Assembly (NCBI RefSeq): GCF_042646605.1
Contig: NZ_JBHRUG010000009.1
Location: 186,001-250,000 of the forward strand
DNA from: Litchfieldella rifensis
GTDB lineage: Bacteria > Pseudomonadota > Gammaproteobacteria > Pseudomonadales > Halomonadaceae
DNA length: 64,000 bases
Direction of reading: 5' to 3'
The position numbers and the translations under genes are program-made. The notes under the pieces were generated by a model. It was not told where the DNA came from, did not search any database, and worked only from the letters and a program-made list of their open reading frames with translations. Below, piece by piece: positions 50,004 to 59,317 of this stretch; the stretch's first letter is position 1, and each line of letters begins with the position of its first letter.

Positions 50004-51440
50004 ATGATCCTCGACCCGATGATGATGAATGCCCTGGCAGCGCTGCTGGCCTTCGTGGTGGCCTGGGCCCTGTCGAGCTGGCGTGCGGGGCGTCGGCTGG
50101 GGAAGGAGAGTGCCGAAGCGGCACGCCTGCGCGAGCAACTGGCGCAGGCCAATGTCGGCCAGGCGCGCTTGGAGTCCGAATGCGATGCCGCGCGCCAGGC
50201 GCTGGATCGGGCGCAACAGGATGGTGAGGCACTGCAGGCGCGATTGACCGAGTTGCAGGAGCGCGAGCAGCGCCTGCGCCAGGAAAGGGCCAGAACGACC
50301 GAGACGCTGGCGCTCAAGGAGGCGCATTTTCGCGAGCAGCTCGAGCTGGTCAAGGAGAGCCGCGACCAGTTGAAGCGTGAGTTCGAGAATCTCGCCAACG
50401 AGATCCTCGAGCGCAAGGGCAAGGCGTTCTCGGAGCTGTCGCAGAAGAACATCAGCGGCCTGCTGCAGCCGATCCAGACGGAGATGAAGGGCTTTCGCGA
50501 GAAGGTCGAGTCGATCCATCAGCAGGAGACCGAGCAGCGCGTGCAGTTACGCACCGAGCTGCAGCACCTGCAGACACTCAACCGCGCGATCACCGACCAG
50601 GCCGACAAGCTGACCACGGCGTTGCAGGGGCAGAAGAAGATCCAGGGCAACTGGGGCGAACTGATGCTCGAGAACGTGCTCGACGGTGCCGGCCTGCGCC
50701 GCGGCAAGGACTACCAGCGCGAGGAGAGTTTCAACACCGAAGAGGGCCGCCGCCGCCCGGATGCCATCGTCTACCTGCCTCAGGACAAGCACCTGGTCAT
50801 CGACGCCAAGACCTCGCTGGCGGCCTATACCCGCTACGTGAACAGCGACGACGACGTCGAACGCCGCCAGGCCCTGGCCGAGCACTGCCGGGCGGTCTCC
50901 GATCGCATCACCGAGCTGGCCGATCGCCACTACTACGACCTCCCGGGGCTCAATTCGCCGGAGGTGGTAGTGATGTTCATCCCCGTAGAGTCGGCCTATG
51001 TCGAGGCGCTCAAGTACGACGAGAGCCTCTACCAGCGCGCCATCGAGAACAACGTGCTGGTCGCCACGCCGACCACGCTGCTCACCAGCCTCAATATCGT
51101 GCGCCAGCTGTGGCGCTTCGAGGACCAGAGCAAGCATACCGCCGAGCTCGCCCGGCGGGCCGAGAAGTTCTACAGCAAGCTGACCACCTTCCTGGGCAGC
51201 ATGGAGGATGTCGGCAGGAAGCTCGACGGGGCGCGCCTGAGCTACGACAAGGCCATGGGCCAACTGGTCAACGGCAAGGGCAACCTGATCAAGCAGACCG
51301 CCGAGTTCAAGGAGCTGGGCGTGGCGGTGAAGAAGGAATTGCCCGAGGAACTCGTCGATCGTGCGCGGCTGGAGCTGGACAGCGACACGGTTCGTCCCAT
51401 GGATGACCGGCAGGAGCCAACACAGGAGAGCAGTCTCTGA
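50004..51440 (+). CDS. rmuC: DNA recombination protein RmuC
   Basis: A 478-residue protein: one N-terminal membrane helix (ALAALLAFVVAWALSSW), a coiled coil rich in Gln/Glu/Arg (about 30-150), then the RmuC core (QGNWGELMLENVLDGAGLRRGKDYQ; RRPDAIVYLPQDKHLVIDAKTSL; MFIPVESAYVEALKYD). The DAK motif recalls restriction-endonuclease-like folds. It limits inversions at short inverted repeats. It is a stand-alone gene with AAAGGAAT before the ATG. Confidence 0.94.
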   Translation: MILDPMMMNALAALLAFVVAWALSSWRAGRRLGKESAEAARLREQLAQANVGQARLESECDAARQALDRAQQDGEALQARLTELQEREQRLRQERARTTETLALKEAHFREQLELVKESRDQLKREFENLANEILERKGKAFSELSQKNISGLLQPIQTEMKGFREKVESIHQQETEQRVQLRTELQHLQTLNRAITDQADKLTTALQGQKKIQGNWGELMLENVLDGAGLRRGKDYQREESFNTEEGRRRPDAIVYLPQDKHLVIDAKTSLAAYTRYVNSDDDVERRQALAEHCRAVSDRITELADRHYYDLPGLNSPEVVVMFIPVESAYVEALKYDESLYQRAIENNVLVATPTTLLTSLNIVRQLWRFEDQSKHTAELARRAEKFYSKLTTFLGSMEDVGRKLDGARLSYDKAMGQLVNGKGNLIKQTAEFKELGVAVKKELPEELVDRARLELDSDTVRPMDDRQEPTQESSL

Positions 51441-51447
51441 GAGGCGG

Positions 51448-51465
51448 CTGTCACGTTGTTGTCAC
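51448..51465 (+). promoter_or_regulatory. Pho box upstream of phoX
   Basis: CTGTCAC, 4 bases, TTGTCAC: two heptamers 11 bases apart, as in the PhoB consensus. It lies 64 bases before the phoX start, a normal activator position, and indicates induction by phosphate starvation. Confidence 0.75.
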
Positions 51466-51528
51466 GACAGGCCGGTACAAACTGGCCACGGTTTGTCGTG
51501 ACTGACACTTGATACAAGGAAGATCCCC

Positions 51529-53499
51529 ATGGCTTTCAATCGTCGCGCGTACTTCGAAGACGCGGAAAACACTCCCAGCAACGTTGACATCAAGGCCCCG
51601 ATCGGCGAGATCATCGCGCAACGCTATTCGCGTCGCGGCTTTCTCAAGGGGATGGGCTATGGTGGCCTGGGCGTAGCCGCCATCGGCGCCATGAACCCGC
51701 TCAGCGCCGCCATTGCCGCCGAAGGCGAGGCTTCCGACCGCTTCGGCTTCGACGAGATCGCCCATGGCGTGGACACCACCCACCATGTCGCCGCCGGGCA
51801 TGATGCCGACATCCTGATCCGCTGGGGCGACCCGCTGTTTGCCGGGGCCCCGGCCTTCAACCCGCACAACCAGAGCGCCGATGCCCAGGAACAGCAGTTC
51901 GGTTACAACAACGACTATGTGGGCTTCGTACCGCTGGAAGGCCGCTTCGACCACGGCCTGCTGGTGGTCAATCACGAGTACACCAACGAGGAACTGATGT
52001 TTCCCGGTCTGCCCGGTCCGCAGGACGAGCATGACTTCACCGGCATCACCCGCGAGATGGTGGAGATCGAAAAGGCGGCTCATGGGCTATCGGTGGTCGA
52101 GGTCAAGCGCGAGGGCGGCAAGTGGCACTACGTTCGGGATAGCCGCTACAACCGTCGCATCACCCCGCGTTCCACCGCGATGACGCTCTCCGGCCCGGTG
52201 GCCGGCCACCAGCGCGTTCGGACCAGCGCCGATGCCGAAGGCCGTCGCGTGATCGGCACCCTCAACAACTGCGCTGGTGGCACCACGCCCTGGGGCACCA
52301 TTCTCACCTGCGAGGAAAACTTCCACGGCTACTTCCTGGGCGACGCCGAGTTCCACCCGGAAAAGGACAAGCTGGCCCGCTACGGGGTGCCCGGCATGTC
52401 CTATGCCTGGGGTCGCTTCGATTCACGCTTCGACATCGGTCAGGAACCCAACGAGCCCAATCGTTTCGGCTGGGTGGTGGAGATCGATCCCCTGGATCCC
52501 ACCTCCACGCCGATCAAGCGCACCGCCCTGGGCCGGTTCAAGCACGAAGGCGCCGCCAGCGTGCTCACCGAAGATGGCCGCCTGGCGGTCTACATGGGCG
52601 ATGACCAGCGCTTCGATTATGTCTACAAGTTTGTCAGCCGCGATGTCGTCGACCGCGCCGATCCGGCCGCCAACCGTGAACTGCTCGATCACGGCACCCT
52701 CTATGTGGCGCGCTTCGACGAGGATGGCACCGTCACCTGGCTGCCGCTGGTACATGGCGAGGGCCCACTGACCGCCGAGAACGGCTTTGCCAGCCAGGCC
52801 GATGTGCTGATCGATACCCGCCTGGCCGCCGATGCCCTGGGCGCCACTCCCATGGACCGCCCGGAGGATATCGAAGCCAATCCGGAGACCGGTGAGGTCT
52901 ACGTGATGCTGACCAACAACGATAAGCGCACCGGCGAGCAGGTGGATGCCGTCAACCCGCGTGGTGATAATGTCTTCGGCCACGTCCTCGAGATCGTCAC
53001 CGAAGGTCGGCACACCGCGACGCAGAACCGCTGGGAGGTGCTGGTCAAGTGCGGCGATCCGGCGCGCGGCGAAGTGGGCGCGATGTGGAACCCGGCCACC
53101 AGCGAGAATGGCTGGTTCGCCTCTCCCGACAACTGCGCGGTGGATGCCCGAGGACGGCTGTGGGTCACCACCGACCAGGGCGGCAACTGGCCGAAGTCCG
53201 GTACCGCCGATGGCGTCTGGGCGATGGAGACCCAAGGCGAACGCCGCGGTACCGGCAAGATGTTCTTCCGCGTGCCGGTGGGGGCCGAGATGTGCGGTCC
53301 CTGCTTCACCCCGGACGACACCACGCTGTTCGTCGCCGTACAGCACCCGGCCGCGGATGGCGCCGAGGACTTCGACGGGCATCAAGGCCGTTCGAGTTTC
53401 GAGACCCCTGCCACTCGCTGGCCGGACTTCGAGGACGGCATGCCGCCGCGCCCTTCGGTGGTCGCCATCACCCGCCAGGGTGGCGGCGTCATCGGCTAA
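51529..53499 (+). CDS. phoX: PhoX-family alkaline phosphatase
   Basis: A 656-residue Tat-exported phosphatase. The twin-arginine signal SRRGFLKGMGYGG lies at about 35-47. The PhoX domain shows NHEYTNEELMFPG, NNCAGGTTPWGTILTCEENFHGYF, the ligand-rich WVVEIDPLDP and the C-terminal GPCFTPDDTTLFVAVQHPAADG. PhoX enzymes use calcium and iron and release phosphate from organic esters. A Pho box precedes and a terminator follows, so it is a single-gene transcript. Confidence 0.93.
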   Translation: MAFNRRAYFEDAENTPSNVDIKAPIGEIIAQRYSRRGFLKGMGYGGLGVAAIGAMNPLSAAIAAEGEASDRFGFDEIAHGVDTTHHVAAGHDADILIRWGDPLFAGAPAFNPHNQSADAQEQQFGYNNDYVGFVPLEGRFDHGLLVVNHEYTNEELMFPGLPGPQDEHDFTGITREMVEIEKAAHGLSVVEVKREGGKWHYVRDSRYNRRITPRSTAMTLSGPVAGHQRVRTSADAEGRRVIGTLNNCAGGTTPWGTILTCEENFHGYFLGDAEFHPEKDKLARYGVPGMSYAWGRFDSRFDIGQEPNEPNRFGWVVEIDPLDPTSTPIKRTALGRFKHEGAASVLTEDGRLAVYMGDDQRFDYVYKFVSRDVVDRADPAANRELLDHGTLYVARFDEDGTVTWLPLVHGEGPLTAENGFASQADVLIDTRLAADALGATPMDRPEDIEANPETGEVYVMLTNNDKRTGEQVDAVNPRGDNVFGHVLEIVTEGRHTATQNRWEVLVKCGDPARGEVGAMWNPATSENGWFASPDNCAVDARGRLWVTTDQGGNWPKSGTADGVWAMETQGERRGTGKMFFRVPVGAEMCGPCFTPDDTTLFVAVQHPAADGAEDFDGHQGRSSFETPATRWPDFEDGMPPRPSVVAITRQGGGVIG

Positions 53500-53528
53500 G
53501 AAAGCCGAGTGGCAATGGATGAACCATG

Positions 53529-53558
53529 AACCCGCATCTCTCGATGCGGGTTTTCTCG
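53529..53558 (+). terminator. Terminator of phoX
   Basis: AACCCGCATC, loop TCTC, GATGCGGGTT, then TTCTCGTT, 30 bases after the phoX stop. Confidence 0.85.
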
Positions 53559-53756
53559 TTAAGGGGAGGGCGTTGCCTCGGCTAATAAGGCGTCTCGAAG
53601 GCTCGCTCTTTCCTGACACCGAGGCCGGGCAGCGTGACTACGCCCCACCCATACGCCGCCCCTACGCCCCAGGGGGATGAGGAATACACGACAAGGATTG
53701 GCGAGTCTAGGAGCGTTCAATCTTGACGCTCGATAACAACAAGGGGCACTAGACTC

Positions 53757-54935
53757 ATGACCAAGCTTCTCACTTCATTGCTTGCCGCTTCCTTGGGGGC
53801 CGGCCTCGCACTGCCGGCGATGGCCTTCGAGGACGACAAGCTGACCCTCTGGATGGGCGACAACAAGGGGCCCAAGGGCATCCGCGAAGTCGGCCGCCAG
53901 TTCACCGAAGACACCGGTATCGAGGTGGAAATCGTCACGCCGGATAACCTTACCGACCGCTTCGCACAGGCCGCCGGTAGCGGCCAGGGGCCGGATATCG
54001 TGATCTGGGCCCACGATCGCCTGGGCGAGTGGGCGCAGAGCGGGCTGCTCAAACCGATCAAGCCGTCCGACGACTATCGAGAGCGCTATTTCGACTTCAC
54101 CTGGGATGCCATGGTCTGGAACGGCGAGACCTATGGCTATCCCATCTCGGTGGAGTCCCTCGGCTTGATCTACAACAAGGACCTGGTGGACGCGCCGCCG
54201 GAAAGTTTTGCCGAGTTGGTCGAGCTCGATGCCGAACTGACCAAGGAGGGCAAGAAGGCGATCCTGTTCGATTACGGCGAGCCCTACTACGGCTGGACGC
54301 TGCTGGCCGCCAATGGCGGCTATCCCTTCAAGCGCACCGAGACCGGCTTCGATGTCACGGATATCGGTGTCAATAACGAGGGCGCCGTGGAGGGCGCGGC
54401 GTTGCTGGCGGAGTTGATCGAAAGCGATGTGCTGCCGCGTGGCACCGATTACAGCGTGATGGATACCCGCTTCAATCGTGGTGAAGTGGCCACCATGATC
54501 AGTGGCCCCTGGGCGTGGAGCAATCTCGAGCAGAGTGGCATCGATTTCGGGGTGGCGTTGTTGCCCAAGGTTGGCGATGAACGTGCCAAGCCGATGTTCG
54601 GAGTGATGACGGCGATGATCAACTCGGCTTCACCCAACGACTTCCTGGCCACGGAGTTCCTCGAGAGCTACCTGCTCAGCGAGCAGGGCATGAGGACCTT
54701 CAACAGCGATGGCTCCCTGGGTGCCGTGGCGCACCGCGCCTACCAGGCAGAGCTGGCCGAAGACCCAAGGATCGCAGCGACGCTGGAGAATGCCGAGATC
54801 GGCGAGCCGATGCCCAACATTCCCGAGATGGGCGCCTTCTGGGCGGCAATGGAGCCGGCGTTGCAGAACATCGGCAGCGGTCGCCAGGCACTCCAGGAAG
54901 CACTCGATGCCGCGGCACGCCGGATGCGCCAGTAA
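53757..54935 (+). CDS. malE: Maltose/maltodextrin-binding protein
   Basis: A 392-residue periplasmic binding protein with a signal peptide ending LPAMA. KLTLWMGDNKGPKGIREVGRQFTEDTGIEVE, GPDIVIWAHDRLGEWAQSGLL and TYGYPISVESLGLIYNKDLV resemble E. coli MalE closely in position and residues; length is nearly equal (396). It is first of malEFG. No malK follows. Confidence 0.9.
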   Translation: MTKLLTSLLAASLGAGLALPAMAFEDDKLTLWMGDNKGPKGIREVGRQFTEDTGIEVEIVTPDNLTDRFAQAAGSGQGPDIVIWAHDRLGEWAQSGLLKPIKPSDDYRERYFDFTWDAMVWNGETYGYPISVESLGLIYNKDLVDAPPESFAELVELDAELTKEGKKAILFDYGEPYYGWTLLAANGGYPFKRTETGFDVTDIGVNNEGAVEGAALLAELIESDVLPRGTDYSVMDTRFNRGEVATMISGPWAWSNLEQSGIDFGVALLPKVGDERAKPMFGVMTAMINSASPNDFLATEFLESYLLSEQGMRTFNSDGSLGAVAHRAYQAELAEDPRIAATLENAEIGEPMPNIPEMGAFWAAMEPALQNIGSGRQALQEALDAAARRMRQ

Positions 54936-54993
54936 GCCTCTCCAATGTCCCGGGCCGATCCCCAGGGACGGCCCGAAACCCAGGGTTTTCCCC

Positions 54994-56568
54994 ATGTATA
55001 CGACCAATGCTTCGCGCGGCTTGCCGCGTCATCGTTCTCGCTACCTCGCCGAGCGTTACACCCGCTGGGCCATGCGCGCGCTGATGGCGGTGCTGGTACT
55101 CTCGACACTGTGGCTGGTGGTGGCTTTCCATCTGCGCGGGCAGTGGATGTTCGCGTTGCTGTTTCTGGTGCTCGGTGCCTCACTGGCGATCGTCTTCGGA
55201 AAACGCACCCTGATGAGCCATCGCTACGTGTTTCCGGCATTGGCCGGCATGGGCGTGTTCGTGATCTTCCCGCTGGTCTATACCGTCGGTATCAGCTTCA
55301 GCAATTACAGCTCCAGCAACCTCCTCAGCGAGGATCGGGTACGTGCCCAATTCCTGAGTCGCACCTACCAGGCCGAAGGAGCCGCCTTCGACTTCCAGCT
55401 CTACCGCGAGGGCGATCAACTGCGGCTGTATCTCGAAGCCAAGGGCAATGCCGGGCTGGAAGGCGTTCGGCGCCTGATCTCCGAACCACTCGCCAAGGCC
55501 GGGGAAGGGCAGTGGCTTGCGGTGCGCCCGGTCGAGACGGCACCGGCCGGCGAGCCACTGGGCCTGCGTGAGGTGATCGCCAATCGCGACCGGCTGCAGG
55601 CATTGACCCTGGTAACGCCGAACGACACCGAGCTCAGCATGGCCGGCCTGCGAAGCTTTGCGCCGATGCTGCCCCGCTACCGGGAGAACGCCGACGGTAG
55701 CCTGACCGATCTGCGCGACGGAGGTGTGTTGACGCCCGATCAGGAGAGCGGCTTCTTCATCACCGAGAGCGGCGAACGCCTGACACCCGGCTGGCCAGTG
55801 GCGGTGGGGCTGGACAACTATATGCGTATCTTTGCCGACCCCGATGTGCGCGGGCCCTTTCTGCAGATCTTCGTGTGGACCTTTGTCTTCGCCGGTTTGA
55901 CAGTGGTCTTCACCCTGGCAGTGGGTTTCGTGCTGGCGTCGCTGCTGCAGTGGGATCAGCTCAAGGGCAAGGCCGTCTATCGCACCTTGTTGATCCTGCC
56001 CTACGCAGTACCGGCCTTCATCTCGATCCTGATCTTCAAGGGCATGTTCAACCAGCACTATGGCGAGATCAATCTGATCCTCGAGAACCTCTTCGGCATC
56101 AGCCCCGAGTGGTTCACCGATCCGTGGCTGGCGCGGACCATGCTGCTGATCGTCAATACCTGGCTGGGCTACCCCTACATGCTGTTGCTGTGCATGGGAC
56201 TCATCCAGTCGATCCCGCGCGATCTCTACGAGGCCTCGGCGGTCGACGGCGGTGGACCGCTGACCAACATGCTGAAGATCACCTTGCCGTTGATCCTCAA
56301 GCCGCTGACGCCCCTGCTGATCGCCGCCTTCGCCTTCAACTTCAACAACTTCGTGCTGATTGCCCTGCTCACCGGAGGCAACCCGGACATCCTCGGCGCC
56401 AGCACTCCCGCGGGCACCACGGATTTGCTGGTCAGCTACACCTACCGCATCGCCTTCCAGGATGCCGGCCAGGACTTCGGCTTGGCGGCGGCCATCGCCA
56501 CCCTGATCTTCCTGGTCGTGGCGGGCATGTCGCTGCTCAATCTGCGCCTGTCCAAGGTCAAGGTCTAA
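54994..56568 (+). CDS. malF: Maltose ABC permease MalF
   Basis: A 524-residue permease. Like enterobacterial MalF it has extra N-terminal helices and a large periplasmic P2 loop (about residues 110-285) between helices. The transmembrane domain is YRTLLILPYAVPAFISILIFKGMFN, and the coupling segment is YEASAVDGGGPLTNMLKITLPLILKPLTPLL. It begins 58 bases after malE. Confidence 0.92.
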   Translation: MYTTNASRGLPRHRSRYLAERYTRWAMRALMAVLVLSTLWLVVAFHLRGQWMFALLFLVLGASLAIVFGKRTLMSHRYVFPALAGMGVFVIFPLVYTVGISFSNYSSSNLLSEDRVRAQFLSRTYQAEGAAFDFQLYREGDQLRLYLEAKGNAGLEGVRRLISEPLAKAGEGQWLAVRPVETAPAGEPLGLREVIANRDRLQALTLVTPNDTELSMAGLRSFAPMLPRYRENADGSLTDLRDGGVLTPDQESGFFITESGERLTPGWPVAVGLDNYMRIFADPDVRGPFLQIFVWTFVFAGLTVVFTLAVGFVLASLLQWDQLKGKAVYRTLLILPYAVPAFISILIFKGMFNQHYGEINLILENLFGISPEWFTDPWLARTMLLIVNTWLGYPYMLLLCMGLIQSIPRDLYEASAVDGGGPLTNMLKITLPLILKPLTPLLIAAFAFNFNNFVLIALLTGGNPDILGASTPAGTTDLLVSYTYRIAFQDAGQDFGLAAAIATLIFLVVAGMSLLNLRLSKVKV

Positions 56569-56581
56569 AAGGAGCCGTCTC

Positions 56582-57472
56582 ATGGCCATGGTTCAACCCC
56601 GTTCGATCCGCACGCGCCGCCTGGGCGCGCACCTGGCGCTACTGGGCTTCGTGACGCTGGTGGTGTTTCCGCTATTGCTGGTGATCTCGATCTCCTTCCG
56701 CGAGGGCAACTTCGCCACCGGCAGCCTGATTCCCGAGCGTTTCTCGCTGGAACACTGGGCGCTGGCGTTCGGCATTCCCTGGGAGCGTGTCGATGGCAGC
56801 GTGATACAGCCGCCGTTCCCGGTGCTGCTGTGGCTGTGGAACTCGATCAAGGTGGCAGTGGTGTCCTCGATCCTGATCCTGCTGCTGTCCACCACCAGCG
56901 CCTATGCCTTCGCGCGTATGCGCTTCAAGGGCAAGACGCCGCTGCTCAAGGGCATGCTGATCTTCCAGATGTTCCCGCCGGTGCTATCGCTGGTGGCGCT
57001 GTATGCGCTGTTCGATCGCTTGGGGCAGTTCGTCGGCTGGCTGGGAATCAATACCCATGGCGCCTTGATTCTCGCTTCGCTGGGCGCGGTGGCGCTGCAT
57101 ATCTGGACCATCAAGGGTTATTTCGAGTCGATCGACGGTTCGCTGGAGGAAGCCGCCATGGTCGACGGCGCCAGTACCTGGCAGGCCTTCCGGCACATCC
57201 TGCTACCGCTGTCGGTACCCATCCTGATGGTGGTGTTCATCCTCGCCTTCATCATGTCGATCATGGAGTACCCCATGGCCTCGGTGCTGCTGCTCGACGA
57301 AAGCAAGCTGACCCTCGCCGTCGGCGCCCAGCAGTACCTCGCCGACCACAATCAGCGCTGGGGGGACTTCGCCGCCGCGGCGGTGCTCTCCGGGCTGCCG
57401 ATCACCATTGCCTTCCTGCTTTGCCAGCGCTGGATCGTCGGTGGGCTTACGTCGGGTGGCGTCAAAGGCTGA
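56582..57472 (+). CDS. malG: Maltose ABC permease MalG
   Basis: A 296-residue permease with six helices. The coupling motif is LEEAAMVDGASTWQAFRHILLPLSVPIL; it ends VGGLTSGGVKG like E. coli MalG (same length, 296). AAAGGAG lies just before the ATG region, 13 bases after malF. An intrinsic terminator follows, so the transcript ends here without an ATPase gene. Confidence 0.93.
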   Translation: MAMVQPRSIRTRRLGAHLALLGFVTLVVFPLLLVISISFREGNFATGSLIPERFSLEHWALAFGIPWERVDGSVIQPPFPVLLWLWNSIKVAVVSSILILLLSTTSAYAFARMRFKGKTPLLKGMLIFQMFPPVLSLVALYALFDRLGQFVGWLGINTHGALILASLGAVALHIWTIKGYFESIDGSLEEAAMVDGASTWQAFRHILLPLSVPILMVVFILAFIMSIMEYPMASVLLLDESKLTLAVGAQQYLADHNQRWGDFAAAAVLSGLPITIAFLLCQRWIVGGLTSGGVKG

Positions 57473-57502
57473 CTTTCCTCGTCCTGAGCGAATCCCTGCT
57501 CG

Positions 57503-57528
57503 ACCCCGGTTTCGGCCGGGGTTTTTTG
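57503..57528 (+). terminator. Terminator of malEFG
   Basis: ACCCCGG, 6-base loop, CCGGGGT, then TTTTTG, 30 bases after malG. Confidence 0.88.
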
Positions 57529-57547
57529 CGAGTTGCGCAGGAGGCAT

Positions 57548-58321
57548 TCAGGTGCCGAAGCGGGCCGCAACGACTCGCTCCGCGATCGCCAGCAAGCCTT
57601 CGGGCTGCCAGGCGGAGCGTCCAATGAAGAGCCCGGCTACCTCCGGCAGCGCGGCAAGCGCGGCACAGTTGTCGAGGTTGACGCTGCCGCCGTAGAGCAC
57701 CGGGATGGACGTGCCCTGGGGCGTCGTCGGCAGTGCCTCGTGGATATGGCGATGCATCCAACCGGCGTCGTCGGCGGTGGCTGGCGTGCCATGCTCACCG
57801 ATGGCCCATACCGGTTCGTAGGCGATCAGGACCTTGTCCAGGTCCTCTTCGGCGACACCATGAAGGGCGATGCGGCACTGGCGGACCACGGTGTCGGCGG
57901 CGACTCCCAGGCGCTTCTCCTCGGCCGTCTCGCCAACACAGATCAATGGGCGTAGCCCGTGGGCCAGGGCGGCCTTGACCTTGAGGTTGATCGCCGCATC
58001 GGTCTCATTGAAGTATTCGCGGCGCTCCGAATGCCCCAGCTCCACGATATCGGCGCCGCAGTCCTTGACCATCGGTGGTGAAATCTCGCCGGTAAAAGCG
58101 CCGTGGTCGGCCCAGTGCATATTCTGGGCGCCGACCATCACCGGCTCATCGACCAGTGTCTGGCAGACGTGGTGCAGGGCGGTAAAGGGAGGGATCACGA
58201 AGCCCTGCAGACGTTCGTCCCCAAATCGATCGCCCCCGCGCAGGGCCTGCGCATAGTGGGTCGCTTCGTCCAATGTCTTGTTCATCTTCCAACTGGTGCC
58301 TACCCAGAACGGCGTCGTCAT
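57548..58321 (-). CDS. eryH: Triosephosphate-isomerase-like tetrulose phosphate isomerase (EryH type)
   Basis: A 257-residue TIM barrel. GTSWKMNKTLDEA, the catalytic His in VELGHSERREYF, Glu in IAYEPVWAIGEHGTPATADDAGWMHRHI and phosphate-binding YGGSVNLDN and FIGRSAW are conserved. The changed loops and the location beside eryA-B-D-like genes point to EryH/TpiB, which isomerises L-erythrulose-1-phosphate to D-erythrulose-4-phosphate, rather than glycolytic TpiA. Function is inferred from context. Confidence 0.8.
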   Translation of the reverse strand: MTTPFWVGTSWKMNKTLDEATHYAQALRGGDRFGDERLQGFVIPPFTALHHVCQTLVDEPVMVGAQNMHWADHGAFTGEISPPMVKDCGADIVELGHSERREYFNETDAAINLKVKAALAHGLRPLICVGETAEEKRLGVAADTVVRQCRIALHGVAEEDLDKVLIAYEPVWAIGEHGTPATADDAGWMHRHIHEALPTTPQGTSIPVLYGGSVNLDNCAALAALPEVAGLFIGRSAWQPEGLLAIAERVVAARFGT

Positions 58322-58358
58322 GGCGTGCTCCTGTGGTGTGGTCGGTGGTGAGATCGGC

Positions 58359-59153
58359 TCAGTCGTGTCGGATGCCGTAGTCGCGGATCCAGTGCAGTGA
58401 GTCTTCCGTCGTGCCGCTGGGGGTGTACTCCAGCGAGACGTAGCGATCGAAGCCCATGCGCTCGAGCTCGGCGAACAGGAAGCGGTAATTGATCTCGCCG
58501 GTCCCCGGCTCATGCCGGCCCGGGTTATCCGCCAGTTGAATGAAGCCGATGCGTTCGTCGTAGCGACGCACCGTTTCGATGAGCTCCCCTTCCGAGCGCT
58601 GCATTTGATAGAAGTCGTACTGGATCAGCAGGTTGGGATGGCCGACAGCGTCCAGGAGAGCGGCAGCCTGGGTGGTGTTCACCAACGGGTAACCGGGATG
58701 GGTGATCGGATTGAGCGGTTCCACCATCAACTGGATGCCGGCCTGTGCCGTGGCTTCGGCGGCATGACGCAGGTTGTCGACCAGCGTCCTGTGCTGCCTC
58801 TCTTCGGACAAGTCGTCGCGCGGGTAGCCCAGCGGGCAGTTGAGTTGCGCGCAGCCGAGGTGTCTGGCGATTTCGATGGTGGCATCCACGCCTTCACGGA
58901 ACTCGTTGGTTCGTTCAGGCAAGACGGCGATGCCGCGTTCCCCCGCCTCCCAGTCCCCGCCCGGCAGGTTGAAGTGCACGATTTCCACGTCGGCCTCGGT
59001 GGCGGCATCGCGAATCCGCTCGGGCCTTTCACAGAACGGGTAGGGGTTATGGAATTCGATGTGCCGAATTCCTGCTGCCTTGGCGCGGGCGAAACGGGCC
59101 AGGAAGGGCACCTCGGCGAACATGAACGTCAGATTGGTGGCGAGCTTTAGCAT
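58359..59153 (-). CDS. Hydroxypyruvate isomerase/OtnI-family sugar isomerase
   Basis: A 264-residue TIM-barrel isomerase. NLTFMFAEVPFLARFARAKAAG, FNLPGGDWEAGERGIAVLPER, YDFYQMQRSEGEL and the metal/substrate segment LADNPGRHEPGTGEINY are the Hyi/OtnI hallmarks. In the erythritol pathway of Brucella the equivalent place is held by EryC, a different sugar-phosphate isomerase; this protein may replace it or act on another 2-keto sugar. It lies 37 bases upstream of the eryH-like gene in the same leftward operon. Confidence 0.85.
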   Translation of the reverse strand: MLKLATNLTFMFAEVPFLARFARAKAAGIRHIEFHNPYPFCERPERIRDAATEADVEIVHFNLPGGDWEAGERGIAVLPERTNEFREGVDATIEIARHLGCAQLNCPLGYPRDDLSEERQHRTLVDNLRHAAEATAQAGIQLMVEPLNPITHPGYPLVNTTQAAALLDAVGHPNLLIQYDFYQMQRSEGELIETVRRYDERIGFIQLADNPGRHEPGTGEINYRFLFAELERMGFDRYVSLEYTPSGTTEDSLHWIRDYGIRHD

Positions 59154-59243
59154 GTTGAGGCTCCAGCATTGTTGTGTTCCGACCTAAGGAAGACGGCAGT
59201 AAGGGCCGCCGTTTCACGGGGTGCCGGGAGGTGGGAAAACCGG

Positions 59244-59272
59244 TTGACAGCCCAAAAAATGTTCACTAGTGT
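59244..59272 (+). promoter_or_regulatory. Putative eryD promoter with dyad operator
   Basis: TTGACA (59244-59249), a 17-base spacer, TAGTGT (59267-59272). Overlapping it are CACTAGTG (8-bp palindrome, 59264-59271) and the spaced dyad ATGTT...AACAT (about 59260-59284), candidate sites for the SorC-family regulator encoded next. The gap is shared with the leftward isomerase operon. Confidence 0.6.
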
Positions 59273-59317
59273 TATTTTTAACATCAACTGAAAAAAATTT
59301 CAAAGCGGAAGTGAGCG

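Noticed and set aside
55180..56589. 469-codon minus-strand open frame opposite malF
   Set aside because: Antisense shadow of a recognised permease; its translation is hydrophilic and Gln/Asp-rich with no motif.
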